Shown here one piece after another: positions 8,686 to 18,993 of a stretch of DNA of 57,903 nucleotides. Numbering within the stretch: the stretch's first letter is position 1; each line of letters begins with the position of its first letter. Position numbers and translations under genes: made by a program. The stretch is from Desulfonatronovibrio magnus. GTDB lineage: Bacteria > Desulfobacterota > Desulfovibrionia > Desulfovibrionales > Desulfonatronovibrionaceae. The notes beneath the pieces are model-generated. The model had not been told where the DNA came from and made no database searches. It was given only the letters and a program-made list of their open reading frames with translations. Location of the stretch: NCBI RefSeq assembly GCF_000934755.1, contig NZ_JYNP01000039.1:1-57903 (forward strand). Reading direction: 5' to 3'.

Positions 8686-10812
8686 TTATTTTAATTCCTG
8701 TATGTATGGATTTTTCAAAATAAAATCAGTGGCTTCATTAGCGGGCATGGGTCTGGCAAAGTAGTAGCCCTGGGCAAAGTTGCAGTTGAGGGCCCTTAAG
8801 CTGTGCATTTGCTGGGCTGTTTCAATGCCTTCAGCCACAGCCTTTATCCCCAGGCTGTGGGTCATGGCCAGGATAGCTTTCACTAAGGCCATTCCGCTCT
8901 CAGTGGACAGCATGTTGATGAAGGACCGGTCGATTTTGAGAGCATCAATAGGCAGTTGCTGCAGATAGTTAAGGGATGAGTATCCGGTGCCGAAGTCATC
9001 CACGGAAAGCTTGGCGCCAAGTTTCTTGATTTTATTCATGGCGGCAATGGAACTTTGTGCGTTATCCATTACCACGCTTTCTGTAAGCTCAAGATTGATG
9101 TCCTGAACACTAACCTTTGCCTTGGCAAAATTTTTCTCTAAGGTATTGAGCAGGTTTTTGTCCCTGAACTGAACTCCTGAAAGATTGATATTAATGGTCA
9201 GGTCCATGCCTTGACTGTTCCAGGTGTGCAGCTGCTTGCAGGCAGTCAGGATAACCCATTCACCAATGGGGATAATAAGTTCGGTTTCTTCAGCTACTGG
9301 AATGAAAACATTAGGAGGTATCATGCCTTTATCAGGATGGATCCAGCGGATCAGGGCCTCTACCCCGGTGATGCGCCCGTCAAGCAGATTAATAATTGGC
9401 TGGTAATAAAGCACAAACTCTTCGTGGGCTATGGCTTTGCGCATTTCTGTTTCAATGGTCAACAGCTCTGTAACCTGGGCATGCATTATGGGGTCAAAAA
9501 CAATATAGCTTCCGGGTGCTGTAGATTTGGCCTTGTGCAGGGCAGTATCTGCATCGCGGAAAAGTTGCTCCGGTTCGGTGTAGTTGCTGGAACCTACAAC
9601 AATACCCATGGAACAGGTGGTAAAAATTTCATTATCATCAATGATGAATGGCTCGATAAATTGATCCTTGATTTTTTCGGCCCTCAAAGCAGCTTCAGGC
9701 AGATCGTCCACTTCAATGAGCAGGGCAAAGTCATCACCGCCGAAATGTGCCACAGTGTCTTTTTTTCTAATACTTTGCTCAAGTCTTTGGGATACCATTT
9801 TAATAAGCTGGTCACCTTTGCGCAAACCAAGTGAATCATTGATTATCTTGAAGCGGTCAAGATCAATGAAGATGACCGCAAAAAAGTATTTTGAATCTTC
9901 CTGCAGAGTTTGAATGGCTTTTTCGAGACGATTGTTGAAAAGTTCGCTGTTGGGCAGACCGGTCAATTTGCTGTAAAAAGTCCTTTGTCTCAGTTCTTCT
10001 TCTACTCGACGCTTGTCTGTCAGATCAAACAGGGATACTACAAAAGAGTCCCATTCAGGAATAGGAGCAAGTTTGGCAAAGATAATGATTTTTTCATTGT
10101 TTTTGGTGACACCCGTCAGTTCATACTCATTGGGTGTATTTTCCATGGCCTGTGTGTTGTCATCAAAATATGAGAGAATTGCTGACTGATCATCACTGTG
10201 CAGAAAGTCAGAAAAAAACATTTTGTTTTCAATTTCATCCCGGTCATATCCGCTGAGATCACAAAATTCCTTGTTAACCATGCCAATTTTGCCATTAATG
10301 GAATTGACAATAACCATGGCGCTTTTACTGGCTTCAAAGATGGTTCTGTAACGTTTTTCAGAATCTTTAAGTTCCCTGGTTCTCTCTTCAACAGTTTTTT
10401 CAAGCTCTTGAGTGTAATGCCTTATTTTAAGGGCCTGCAGGCGCATGGTAAGGTGGGTATTTATTCTTGAAAGAAGTTCTGCGCGATCAAATGGCTTGCT
10501 GACAAAATCCACTCCACCGGCTTCAAGTCCACGGGCCTTGACCTTGGGATCATCGATGGCTGAAATGAATATGACTGGAATTTCTGCAGTTTCAGGATTG
10601 TCTTTCAGTCGCTTGCAAACTTCTATTCCGTCAATGCCTTCCATCATCAGATCCAGCAGTACCAGATCGGTTTCAGTCGATATTCTTTCCAAAGCCTGAT
10701 AACCGTCCTCGGCTTCAGTAAGCTCAGCTGTGGACTTAAGAAACCGCTTTAGCATGGAGCGGTTGATGAGTTCGTCGTCTACAATCAGGATGTTGGGTTT
10801 ATTGTCTTCCAT
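8686..10812 (-). CDS. Response regulator with PAS, GGDEF and EAL domains
   Basis: A 708 aa c-di-GMP regulator. Domains in order: receiver (about 7-122, phospho-acceptor Asp54 in LVLLDLMMEG), a coiled linker, PAS (about 150-270), GGDEF-type (about 285-445) and EAL (about 460-700). The GGDEF loop reads GGDDF (near 356), a change from the usual GGDEF/GGEEF that may weaken or abolish cyclase activity. The EAL motif (GVEALIRW), the DDFGTGYSS loop and the later DALKIDRSF and AEGIET motifs are intact, so phosphodiesterase activity is the safer prediction. It is first in a run with purQ and tadA. No histidine kinase is adjacent, so its phosphodonor is unknown. Confidence 0.9.
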   Translation of the reverse strand: MEDNKPNILIVDDELINRSMLKRFLKSTAELTEAEDGYQALERISTETDLVLLDLMMEGIDGIEVCKRLKDNPETAEIPVIFISAIDDPKVKARGLEAGGVDFVSKPFDRAELLSRINTHLTMRLQALKIRHYTQELEKTVEERTRELKDSEKRYRTIFEASKSAMVIVNSINGKIGMVNKEFCDLSGYDRDEIENKMFFSDFLHSDDQSAILSYFDDNTQAMENTPNEYELTGVTKNNEKIIIFAKLAPIPEWDSFVVSLFDLTDKRRVEEELRQRTFYSKLTGLPNSELFNNRLEKAIQTLQEDSKYFFAVIFIDLDRFKIINDSLGLRKGDQLIKMVSQRLEQSIRKKDTVAHFGGDDFALLIEVDDLPEAALRAEKIKDQFIEPFIIDDNEIFTTCSMGIVVGSSNYTEPEQLFRDADTALHKAKSTAPGSYIVFDPIMHAQVTELLTIETEMRKAIAHEEFVLYYQPIINLLDGRITGVEALIRWIHPDKGMIPPNVFIPVAEETELIIPIGEWVILTACKQLHTWNSQGMDLTININLSGVQFRDKNLLNTLEKNFAKAKVSVQDINLELTESVVMDNAQSSIAAMNKIKKLGAKLSVDDFGTGYSSLNYLQQLPIDALKIDRSFINMLSTESGMALVKAILAMTHSLGIKAVAEGIETAQQMHSLRALNCNFAQGYYFARPMPANEATDFILKNPYIQELK

Positions 10813-10847
10813 TTGGATTGCTTTAGTTTAAGGTGCTGTAAAATTAA

Positions 10848-11153
10848 GTTGTGAGTGTCTCACCCGGGTGAGGCCGGGACCGGACCTGCGAGGAACTAAA
10901 CACAGCCCTGGCACGAGATTGCTTCGCTCTGCTCGCAACTAAGGATTGCCGCGCTCGCCCCAGTTGAACGGCTGCGCCTGCACTGCGTCTATTCATCGGG
11001 GTCAAAAGACTCGCTCGCAATGACACATGAGCTGTCAGGGATGTAGTTGCTCAAAATCTGTCACCCACGAGGGAGCCTAAGCGACCGATAACTGTAAGGG
11101 ACAGCCCCCCTCCGGGCTGTAAGCCTCCGGGCAGGAAGCCGAGCCAAGCTGTC
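10848..11153 (+). repeat. Family B repeat with family A fragment
   Basis: A GC-rich palindromic cap ('cacccgggtgaggccggg') leads into a family B copy of about 190 bp. A short family A fragment follows from about 11098 (the 'cccctccgggctgtaag' block). The intergenic region 10813-11272 holds nothing else that I can identify as a gene. Confidence 0.75.
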
Positions 11154-11272
11154 ACAATCGGGTTTTAACCCCAAAATAGTTATGACATAAAACTCAGATT
11201 TAAAGTTTTCAAAAACGCGTAATGGTCCCGTTCAGGCAATCAAGCTCACAAAAACAATCTATGAGTGTCTTT

Positions 11273-12997
11273 CTACCTTACTTTGAATTTCTTGACAAGA
11301 GTTTCAAGTTCCTTGGCAAGGGAGGTCAAACTCTCCGAGCTGGTCTTGATAAGTTCGCTGCTCTGGTTAATGGAACTGGACGAATCAGTAAGTTTGACTA
11401 TGTCCTGTGTCATATCAGCTGTGACAGTTGATGCCTGAGCCACATTTTCGTTAACCTCCTGAATGCCTGATGAAGCCTGAGATACATTTTCCGCAATATC
11501 CCGGGTGGTAACGCTTTGTTCTTCCATGGCCGCAGCAATAGTGCCTACGAACTCATTGACTTCATTAATGACCTTCATAACAAGGGTAATTTCTTCAATG
11601 GTGCTGTTGGTGGACTGCTGAATATCCTCAACTTTCTGCTTAATTTCTTCAGTTGACTGGGAAGTCTGATTAGCCAGTTCTTTGATTTCATTGGCAACAA
11701 CCGCAAAACCTTTTCCTGCTTCTCCAGCCCTTGCCGCTTCTATTGTTGCATTCAAGGCCAGCAGGTTGGTCTGGGTGGAAATATCAGTAATTGTCTCAGA
11801 AACTTTTCCGATTTCTTGAGCAGCTTTGCCCAGCATGTTAACTCTATCAGAAGCATTTTTAGCCTGTACAACTGCCTTATCTGTAATTTTTCTGGCCTGA
11901 TCTGCGCTGCCTGAGATCTCTCCTATGGTGGAGCTCATCTCTTCTGCGGCTGTAGCTACAGTAGATACATTAATTGATGCCTGTTCCATGGCTGCAGCTA
12001 CAGAATTCATGTTGGAGCTCATTTCTTCTGAAGATGCCGCAACTGTACTGGTTCTGCTGGACATATCCCGGGATTCGGAATTCAAGCTGCCTGAAACTTC
12101 ATCCAGATTTCTGGCAGATGAAAGCAGATCCTGTGATTTATCTGAAATGTTCACAAGCATCCGGCGCAGATTGGAGCTCATATCTCCAAGGTCCTGGATC
12201 ATTATGCCCAGTTCATCTTTCTGGGTTGCTTTGATTTCCTGGCTCAAGTCTCCACCAGTCATCTTCTTGAGAAAATCACCTGCCATTTTTATTGGTGCTA
12301 CCAGACTTCTGTTTACAGAAATAAGCACGATGGAGCTGATAAGGACAAGGATTCCCATGGTAAGAAAGCCTAATTGCAGTTGTGCGCTTTGAATGGATGC
12401 GTTTGTTTCATCAAGAGAGGTAATAATCTGAAAGGCTCCATGTACTTCACCGACTTTCCAGCCTTCCTTGATTCCTCCTACAGGGTCAGGCTCGCCTCGC
12501 GGATCGCCGTGGCAATACATGCAGTCCTGGGTCAGCTGTATGGGTCTGAAGTATCTGATTTCGTCCTGAGTTACGATTATCTTTTCATCCTGATACTGGC
12601 GCTGGAACCCTCTAAGAATTTCTCTTTCCAGTTCATCCGGTTCATTATCCGGGTTTCGAGGGCTGATTTTGGGAACTCGAAAAGTATAACCGGCCTCTTC
12701 AGCGTTTTCCTGGGCAACGCGCATGGCAGTTACTATTGGTACAGCTTCCAGAATTTGTGCTCTGGTTTCAAGCTCTTCAAAAGGACGCATTACGCCAACT
12801 GATAATTTGTTGGCCATGTTTTCTCTCGTTGCTTCAGCCATGACTACGATGGCTCTACTGGTGTCTATGATTGACTGGTGAGCGTTATCCCTGACCTGGC
12901 TCAGCTGCAGAAAGGCAAATATCAAAGCTACTATAATCGGACCTGCCAGGGCGATGATTAAAATTTTAAATTTTACGCTTATTGTGCTCCAGCTCAT
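11273..12997 (-). CDS. Methyl-accepting chemotaxis protein with heme-binding-type sensor domain
   Basis: A 574 aa membrane chemoreceptor. The first membrane helix is about 12-32. The periplasmic region to about 205 resembles the Tll0287-like/DUF3365 fold and contains a c-type heme motif, CMYCH at 159-163. The second helix is about 208-230, followed by HAMP (about 232-285) and a signalling domain with the conserved hairpin tip ([16 protein letters not shown] then [10 protein letters not shown]). Covalent heme in the sensor would suit sensing of redox state, oxygen or NO; heme attachment is inferred. It ends in KFKVR, without the NWETF-type CheR-binding pentapeptide. It faces the STAS gene divergently and lies 1.6 kb from cheA. 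Confidence 0.9.
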   Translation of the reverse strand: MSWSTISVKFKILIIALAGPIIVALIFAFLQLSQVRDNAHQSIIDTSRAIVVMAEATRENMANKLSVGVMRPFEELETRAQILEAVPIVTAMRVAQENAEEAGYTFRVPKISPRNPDNEPDELEREILRGFQRQYQDEKIIVTQDEIRYFRPIQLTQDCMYCHGDPRGEPDPVGGIKEGWKVGEVHGAFQIITSLDETNASIQSAQLQLGFLTMGILVLISSIVLISVNRSLVAPIKMAGDFLKKMTGGDLSQEIKATQKDELGIMIQDLGDMSSNLRRMLVNISDKSQDLLSSARNLDEVSGSLNSESRDMSSRTSTVAASSEEMSSNMNSVAAAMEQASINVSTVATAAEEMSSTIGEISGSADQARKITDKAVVQAKNASDRVNMLGKAAQEIGKVSETITDISTQTNLLALNATIEAARAGEAGKGFAVVANEIKELANQTSQSTEEIKQKVEDIQQSTNSTIEEITLVMKVINEVNEFVGTIAAAMEEQSVTTRDIAENVSQASSGIQEVNENVAQASTVTADMTQDIVKLTDSSSSINQSSELIKTSSESLTSLAKELETLVKKFKVR

Positions 12998-13074
12998 TTG
13001 CTCACTCCAAAGCTTAAAGGTTCTAAAGGTAATTCAAGTATAACTATTCAGCAAGATCTAATAAAAAAAGACCT

Positions 13075-13180
13075 GGCCCAAGGCTCCGTCATCCCGGACC
13101 CGATCCGGGATCAAAGTGACGGTTAAAGCAGATAGCTACCTTTTTCCATCAATCAGGCGAAAGTCGGAATCCAGGATAAA
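13075..13180 (+). repeat. Repeat family D ('cccggatc...gccggaatcc' type)
   Basis: It contains a 'cgtcatcccggacccgatcc' arm and a 'gcgaaagtcggaatccagg' arm. Both recur at about 18045-18175, 42783-42900 and 55972-56068. Arms of this kind form strong hairpins. The rest of 12998-13748 is AT-rich sequence between divergent genes, with no gene visible. Confidence 0.6.
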
Positions 13181-13748
13181 TGAATAATCATATGGCGAAT
13201 TTGGTGAACAATTTCATTCAAGTGTCTGATTGCAACAGGAGTCTGGATTACGAATCTAACTGCTTAGAAAAAGATGAATAAAAGCTTGCTGACAGTACCA
13301 GGCTAAGTTGAACTAAAGTTGAACTAAAAAAGTTGTTTTCACGCTATAAGATATGGCAAGCTTTGCCAAGTTAAAATTATTCGTTTTTTTGGTGCATGCG
13401 AGAGTTTATGGTATTTGGCGCGGGGCTGAACGTCTTTGAGACTGTCTGACTGGATTGCCGCAGTCATTTTATGAGAGCACCGTTTAAAATTATTGTTGAT
13501 GAAGTTAAAGAAAACAGATATAAGGACGATTAACTAAAGCATGGTATTTTAAGTTTTCTTGAATATAGCTGTAAAGATTTGCTAAGCGCTGCAACCGAGC
13601 CGGTGTGGCCTGCTGGTTCAGGGTATTTTATTTTATTGCTGGACAGTCATAATTTCTCGTGCAAAGCCTTGAATTTACTGCTATTTTATAAACTTGAACT
13701 ATTACATTTATCATTTTTTTGAGATAATTTTTCAGGAGGTCTATAAAC

Positions 13749-14051
13749 ATGGGTGGAAATGACTCCAATGTCCTTTTGACTCTTGACATTGACATAGTTG
13801 CCGCAAATGCCGGGGATATAAAATCCAAACTCAAGGATGCCATCACTGATGACATGGATTCTCTTGTTCTGGACTTTAACAAGGTTGATCAGGTTGACTC
13901 TGTTGGGATGGGTGTTCTAATTGCGACATTCAATTCCTTGAAGAAAAAAGGCAAGGGCTTTAAAATTACAGGTGTTGATGAAAAAATTTATGATCTCTTT
14001 CAGGTTATGAGGCTTAACAAGCATTTTGAAATTGAAGTAAAAGAAGCTTAA
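13749..14051 (+). CDS. STAS-domain anti-sigma factor antagonist-like protein
   Basis: A 100 aa single-domain STAS protein. The hallmark DSVGMGVLIATFNSLKKKG segment around 55-75 carries the Ser that is phosphorylated by anti-sigma kinases in SpoIIAA/RsbV homologues. The preceding strand LVLDFNKVDQV and the C-terminal helix LFQVMRLNKHFEI fit. A strong ribosome site (AGGAGG) precedes the ATG. It sits between a chemoreceptor and cheA, where a small STAS protein may belong to the chemosensory cluster. No RsbW/SpoIIAB-like kinase is seen nearby, so the partner is unknown. Confidence 0.88.
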   Translation: MGGNDSNVLLTLDIDIVAANAGDIKSKLKDAITDDMDSLVLDFNKVDQVDSVGMGVLIATFNSLKKKGKGFKITGVDEKIYDLFQVMRLNKHFEIEVKEA

Positions 14052-14059
14052 ATTATTCT

Positions 14060-14543
14060 AATGCGAGCTTTGCCCAGAACCCAGTTGTCTGTTATTTGTT
14101 AATTGTTATCAGGGTAAGGCAGTGAATTCAGGCTTTTGTTCTTCAACTATTAACTGATAACAATTTATTACAAGTAACTAAAACAAAATTGCCAACAAAA
14201 TCAGATGGTTACAATTTTCATGTTTTTTCGATTTTTGCTTATGATTGATGCACATTTGCCTGAAAATTCCGTCAAAGATGGGAACTTTGCGCTTGGCACA
14301 GGGACTGTCCCTCGCTGTGAAAATTTTATCATTAAAGCAAGTTTCTTCCAGGAACCAATGCAGTATCAATCTTTTTTATAGTACCTCGCGGGGACTGTCC
14401 CAATTTTCAAATATGGGACTGTTCTTCAATGTGGAGGCGGCTTCCAGCCGCCTGGAATTAAATAGCCTGCAGGATGCAGGCTCCACTTTTAAGACAGTTA
14501 CTCACAAGTTCGGTCCCGGGCCGCCCGGGTGAGGAGCTTTTAA
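14060..14543 (+). repeat. Composite repeat: family E plus family A
   Basis: A family E copy (14060-14165, with TTATTTG-type heptamers) is followed by a family A copy from about 14166. That copy lacks the 'cttcctgcccggaggc' insert found in other copies. It carries the inverted repeat 'aggcggcttccagccgcct' and ends with the 'ggtcccgggccgcccgggtg' palindrome. It fills the gap between the STAS gene and cheA. Confidence 0.8.
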
Positions 14544-14630
14544 GGGTTGATCGTGGGAACTGTCCCATTACCTTTGAAAAGGGCTGATTTTGGATGAGAA
14601 TTTATTTAAGTATAGCAAAAGGATAAGGGT

Positions 14631-17600
14631 ATGGATGACGAAACCTTGCAAATGTATGTGGAGGAGTCCAGAGAGCATCTCGAAGATATTGAAAATGATC
14701 TGCTGACCATTGAGGCTGATGGAGATGATATAAATATTGACCTGGTCAACAAGGTTTTTCGTGCGGCTCATTCCATGAAGGGTGGTGCGGGCTTTCTTGG
14801 TCTGAATAATGTCAAGGAACTTGCTCACAAGATTGAAAATGTTCTGGATATGATCAGGAACAATGAAATCGTACCCAACCCTGAAATAGTCAACATTATT
14901 TTGCTGGCCTTTGATCGCCTTAGTGAGCTGATTGAAAACATTGCACAAAGCGATGATATGGATATTACAGAGCATGTTGTAGCTCTGACAGGCGTGGCAA
15001 CGGATACCATGCCTGATTCTGAAAAGGATTCCATAGTTAATGAACTGGAAATCAAGGACTCAAGAGGTCGCAAGATTTTTGATGTTTCTGAGTTTGATCT
15101 GAATCAGGCCCGCAAGGGTGGAAAAATTGTCTACCTGCTTGAGTTTGATTTAATCAGAGATGTTCATCGAAAAGACAAAAAGCCTTTGGATTTGATCAAG
15201 GACATGCAGTCTACTGGATCTATTCTTGATTTGAAGGTGGATATTGAAGGAGTGGGTACGCTGGATGATGATGAATTTTCCAATCGTATCCCATTGTTTA
15301 TTCTTTTTTCATCAATAATTGAGCCTGATATTGTTAATACACTGTTTGATCTTGAGCCGGACATGGTCATTGTAGTGGACGAACAGACTACCTCGCCTCA
15401 GGCTTCTGCTGAAGAAAATCACGTGGAGACTGAAGATGATACTTTGGATGAGCCTGAATCAATAGATGAGTTTGAGCAGGTCAGGTCCAGAGTAGAAAAT
15501 ATGGATGAACATGACCTTGAAGATCAAGACGAAGAAACCGAAGAATCCATTATAACCGCAGAGGATATTCAGTCCTTTGCTCAAGATGATGATGAAATTG
15601 CCATAAAAGAAAGTGAAAAAGTTCAAGCGGCAGACCAAAAGCCTCAGCCTCCCAAAGCAGAGGAAAAGCCCCCCAAAGCTCCCCCAAAAGACCAAAAAAC
15701 TGCTCCCATATCAGCCAAATCCGTAAAACCCAGGGCCGCAAAGCCGGCCAAGCCCGCTGCAGCTCGGGCACAGGCTGCAGCCATGCCTGAATCTTTACGG
15801 GTGCATGTAAGTCTTCTGGAAAATCTAATGAATCTTGCTGGAGAGCTGGTGTTAAGTCGCAATCAGCTCATGCAGGCTATTTCCACTAAAGATGATCATT
15901 CCATGGGCCTTGCCGGGCAACGCATAGATCTGGTTACTTCAGAGCTGCAGGAAGCCATCATGCTTACCAGAATGCAGCCGGTGGCCAACATTTTTAATAA
16001 ATTTCCCAGAGTGGTACGAGATCTGTCCCAGGACCTGGGAAAAGATATTGATCTTATTCTTGAAGGCAAGGATGTTGAGCTGGATAAGACTATTATCGAG
16101 GGACTGTCTGATCCTTTGACTCACTTGGTCAGAAACTCCGCTGACCATGGTGTGGAGATGCCCGACGCAAGAGTAGCAGCAGGTAAAAAACCACAGGGAA
16201 AAATTATTCTCAAAGCCTTCCATGCTGCCGGCCAGGTCAATATAGAAATTATTGATGATGGTAAAGGAATACCTGTAGATAAAATTATCAGCAAAGCCCT
16301 GAGCAAGGGACTCATCACTGAAGAGCAGGTCAAGTCCATGTCTGATAAGGACAAGACCAATCTGATATTTTTGCCTGGACTTTCCACTGCAGATCAGGTG
16401 TCCGACGTTTCAGGACGGGGCGTGGGCATGGATGTTGTCAAGAGCAATCTTGATCGTCTCGGTGGTCAGGTGGATATTGAAACAGAAGAGGGTAAGGGAA
16501 CATCCATCAGGATCAAGTTGCCTCTAACCCTGGCCATTATTCCCAGTCTTCTGATTTCCGTGGGCGATGACAGATTTGCCATCCCCCAGGTTAATGTTGA
16601 TGAGCTGATCCAGATTCCGGCTAATCTTGTTGGTGAAAGGATTGAAAAGGTTGGCGATGCTCAGGTTCTCATTCTGCGCGGCGAACTTATACCTTTGATG
16701 ACCTTATCTGATGTTCTGCATTTAAAAAATGGTCAGGACATTGTAGGGTCTTCATCCAAAGTGACTCATATCAGTAAAGGCAAATCCAAGGGCAAGCCGG
16801 AAAAGCAATCAGACGTCACAGAGCCACAGGTGGAAGGATCTTCCCAACCAACTAAGAATCATGAAATTAAACAGATAACAGGTGATGTTGACATAGTAGT
16901 GGTTTCGGCCGGTTCTTTCAAATATGGTCTGGTCGTGGACGAGCTCCACGATTCCGTGGAAATTGTGGTTAAGCCCCTTGGCAGACATTTAAAAGGCTGT
17001 GATGGTTATGCTGGAGCTACTATAATGGGTGATGGCCGGGTAGCTCTTATTCTTGATGTGATTGGTCTGGCCAGACTGGCTGAGCTTTCCACCATGGCTG
17101 GAACTGAAAAGGCCAAGGAACTTGCCAGGCAGAAAGAGGAGGAAAAAGAAGTAGAAGATCGTCAGTCGCTGTTTTTATTCAACAATGGACCTAAAGAATA
17201 CTGCGCAGTTCCCTTGGATCTGGTGGCCAGAGTTGAGCTTATTAAAGCTGATCAGATTGAGATTGCTGGAGGCAAAAAGGTTATCCAGTACCGTGGGGGA
17301 AATCTGCCCATATTTGCTCTTGAAGAGGTTGCCAATGTCAACCATCTCGAGCTTGAAGGCGAGCTTGTAGTTATTGTCTTTTTCATGGCAGGCCATGAGA
17401 TAGGTCTGCTGGCAGCTCCTCCTGTGGACGCCATCGAAACCAAATTCAAGATTGATGATTTTACCCTTAAACAGCCAGGTATTTCAGGTTCCATGGTTCT
17501 TAATGGCAAAACAACTCTTATTGTGGATATTTTTGAGTTTATGGAAACTCTTAATCCTCACTGGTTTGCCAAGCGTGAGGTGCATCAGCCTGCTGGTGAG

Positions 17601-17996
17601 GATAATCATGAACCGAGTAATAAAATTCTTCTTGTAGAAGATTCAGATTTTTTTCGAGCCCAGGTCAAAAAATTTATTGAGGATGAAGGTTATGAAGTAG
17701 TCAAAGCAGCTGAAGATGGACAAGTTGCCTGGGACTATCTTAATGAGAATCTCGGGGACATCAGCTTGGTGGTTACTGACCTGGAAATGCCGGTAATGGA
17801 TGGATTCGAACTGACAGAACTTATAAAAAATGATGACCGGTTCAGACATTTACCTGTTCTGGCCTTGACTTCCCTTGCAGGTGAGGAAGATGTAAACAGA
17901 GGTAAACAGGTGGGTATAGATGACTATCAGATTAAGTTAGATAAAGAAAAGCTCATGCAGAGTATTTTCAATTTCTTGAATAAGAAGGCAGCTTGA
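14631..17996 (+). CDS. cheA: Chemotaxis hybrid histidine kinase CheA with two CheW modules and a receiver
   Basis: A 1121 aa kinase of the chemosensory array. Domains in order: Hpt (1-130, phospho-His47 in AAHSMKGG), a P2-like region (about 140-250), an acidic then Ala/Pro/Lys linker (about 255-385), dimerisation P3 (about 390-450), HATPase (about 455-635, N box HLVRNSADHGVE at His498, GRGVGMDVV), CheW-like 1 (about 640-820, interrupted by a Lys-rich insert), CheW-like 2 (about 840-980) and REC (1000-1121, Asp1050 in VVTDLEMP). Typical CheA is about 650-700 aa, so the second CheW and the fused receiver are extra. It lies between the STAS protein and a second chemoreceptor. No cheW, cheR, cheB or cheY gene is nearby. 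Confidence 0.93.
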   Translation: MDDETLQMYVEESREHLEDIENDLLTIEADGDDINIDLVNKVFRAAHSMKGGAGFLGLNNVKELAHKIENVLDMIRNNEIVPNPEIVNIILLAFDRLSELIENIAQSDDMDITEHVVALTGVATDTMPDSEKDSIVNELEIKDSRGRKIFDVSEFDLNQARKGGKIVYLLEFDLIRDVHRKDKKPLDLIKDMQSTGSILDLKVDIEGVGTLDDDEFSNRIPLFILFSSIIEPDIVNTLFDLEPDMVIVVDEQTTSPQASAEENHVETEDDTLDEPESIDEFEQVRSRVENMDEHDLEDQDEETEESIITAEDIQSFAQDDDEIAIKESEKVQAADQKPQPPKAEEKPPKAPPKDQKTAPISAKSVKPRAAKPAKPAAARAQAAAMPESLRVHVSLLENLMNLAGELVLSRNQLMQAISTKDDHSMGLAGQRIDLVTSELQEAIMLTRMQPVANIFNKFPRVVRDLSQDLGKDIDLILEGKDVELDKTIIEGLSDPLTHLVRNSADHGVEMPDARVAAGKKPQGKIILKAFHAAGQVNIEIIDDGKGIPVDKIISKALSKGLITEEQVKSMSDKDKTNLIFLPGLSTADQVSDVSGRGVGMDVVKSNLDRLGGQVDIETEEGKGTSIRIKLPLTLAIIPSLLISVGDDRFAIPQVNVDELIQIPANLVGERIEKVGDAQVLILRGELIPLMTLSDVLHLKNGQDIVGSSSKVTHISKGKSKGKPEKQSDVTEPQVEGSSQPTKNHEIKQITGDVDIVVVSAGSFKYGLVVDELHDSVEIVVKPLGRHLKGCDGYAGATIMGDGRVALILDVIGLARLAELSTMAGTEKAKELARQKEEEKEVEDRQSLFLFNNGPKEYCAVPLDLVARVELIKADQIEIAGGKKVIQYRGGNLPIFALEEVANVNHLELEGELVVIVFFMAGHEIGLLAAPPVDAIETKFKIDDFTLKQPGISGSMVLNGKTTLIVDIFEFMETLNPHWFAKREVHQPAGEDNHEPSNKILLVEDSDFFRAQVKKFIEDEGYEVVKAAEDGQVAWDYLNENLGDISLVVTDLEMPVMDGFELTELIKNDDRFRHLPVLALTSLAGEEDVNRGKQVGIDDYQIKLDKEKLMQSIFNFLNKKAA

Positions 17997-18044
17997 TGGG
18001 TCAGAGGTCAGAAGTCAGAGGGCAGAGATTACCCTTCGTTCCCA

Positions 18045-18896
18045 GGTTTGGGTCCGGGAACAAGATAAAACCTGGATTCCGGCTTTCGCCGGAATGACGG
18101 TAAAGAGTAAAAACCTGGTTTAACCGTCACCCCGGATCAAGGCCCGGGACAGGTTTTGATCCGGGGTCCAGTTTGTTTGAAGTTACTTGTAAGCTCCTCA
18201 CTTGGGCGGACCGGGACCGAACTTACAAGTAACTACAATCGTTTTGATAATAAAATCAGATGGTTATAATTTTCATGTTTTGACGATTTTTGCTTATGAT
18301 TGATGCACATTTGCCTGAAAAATTCCGTCAAAGATGGGAACTTTGCGCCTGGCACAGCTTCCTGCCCGGAGGCTTACAGCCCGGAGGGGGACTGTCCCTC
18401 GCTGTGTAAATTTTTCCATTAAAACAAATCTCTACCAGGAACCAATGCAGTATCAATCTTTTTTATAGTATCTCGCGGGGACTGTCCCAATTTCCAAATA
18501 TGGGACTGTTCTTCAAGGTGGAGGCGGCTTCCAGCCGCCTGGAATTAAATAGCCTGCAGGATGCAGGCTCCACTTTAAAGACAGTTACTCACAGGTTCGG
18601 TCCCGGGCCGCCCGGGTGAGGAGCTTCTGAGTAACTAAAAAATCAGCCTTAACACGAGATTGCTTCGCTTCGCTCGCAACAAGGATTGCCGCGCACGCCC
18701 CAGTTGAATGGCTGCGCCTACACTGCGTGTATTCAACGAGGTAAAAAGACTCGCTCGCAATGACACCTGAGCTGTCAGGGATGTGGTTGCTGAAAACCTG
18801 TCACCCACGAGGGAGCCTAAGTGACCGAAGCAATCTGTATGGTAAAACCATCATGCTTTGAATTTATTACTAATTTGGCTTTAGTTACTTGTAAGT
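18045..18896 (+). repeat. Composite repeat array: families D, A and B
   Basis: In order: a family D copy (about 18045-18175), a full family A copy (about 18181-18636) bounded by opposed 'aagttcggtcccggtc'-type palindromic caps, and a family B copy (18637-18896). This fills almost all of the 1-kb gap between cheA and the next chemoreceptor gene. No coding potential is visible apart from chance frames. Confidence 0.85.
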
Positions 18897-18993
18897 TCTT
18901 GTTTTACCGTCTAGTTGTGAACCTAATACAGATCTAAATAGATAATTTATATATATTTTTTAAACATAGTGTTCAATATTTCCGGAGGAAGGG

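Noticed and set aside
9211-9834. A 207-residue plus-strand frame inside the REC-PAS-GGDEF-EAL gene
   Set aside because: It lies antisense to a gene with clear domain motifs; its composition is unlike a protein family and it has no ribosome site.
14166-14543. Insertion sequence or MITE with terminal inverted repeats
   Set aside because: No transposase and no clear flanking duplication could be read, so the element is listed only as a repeat family.
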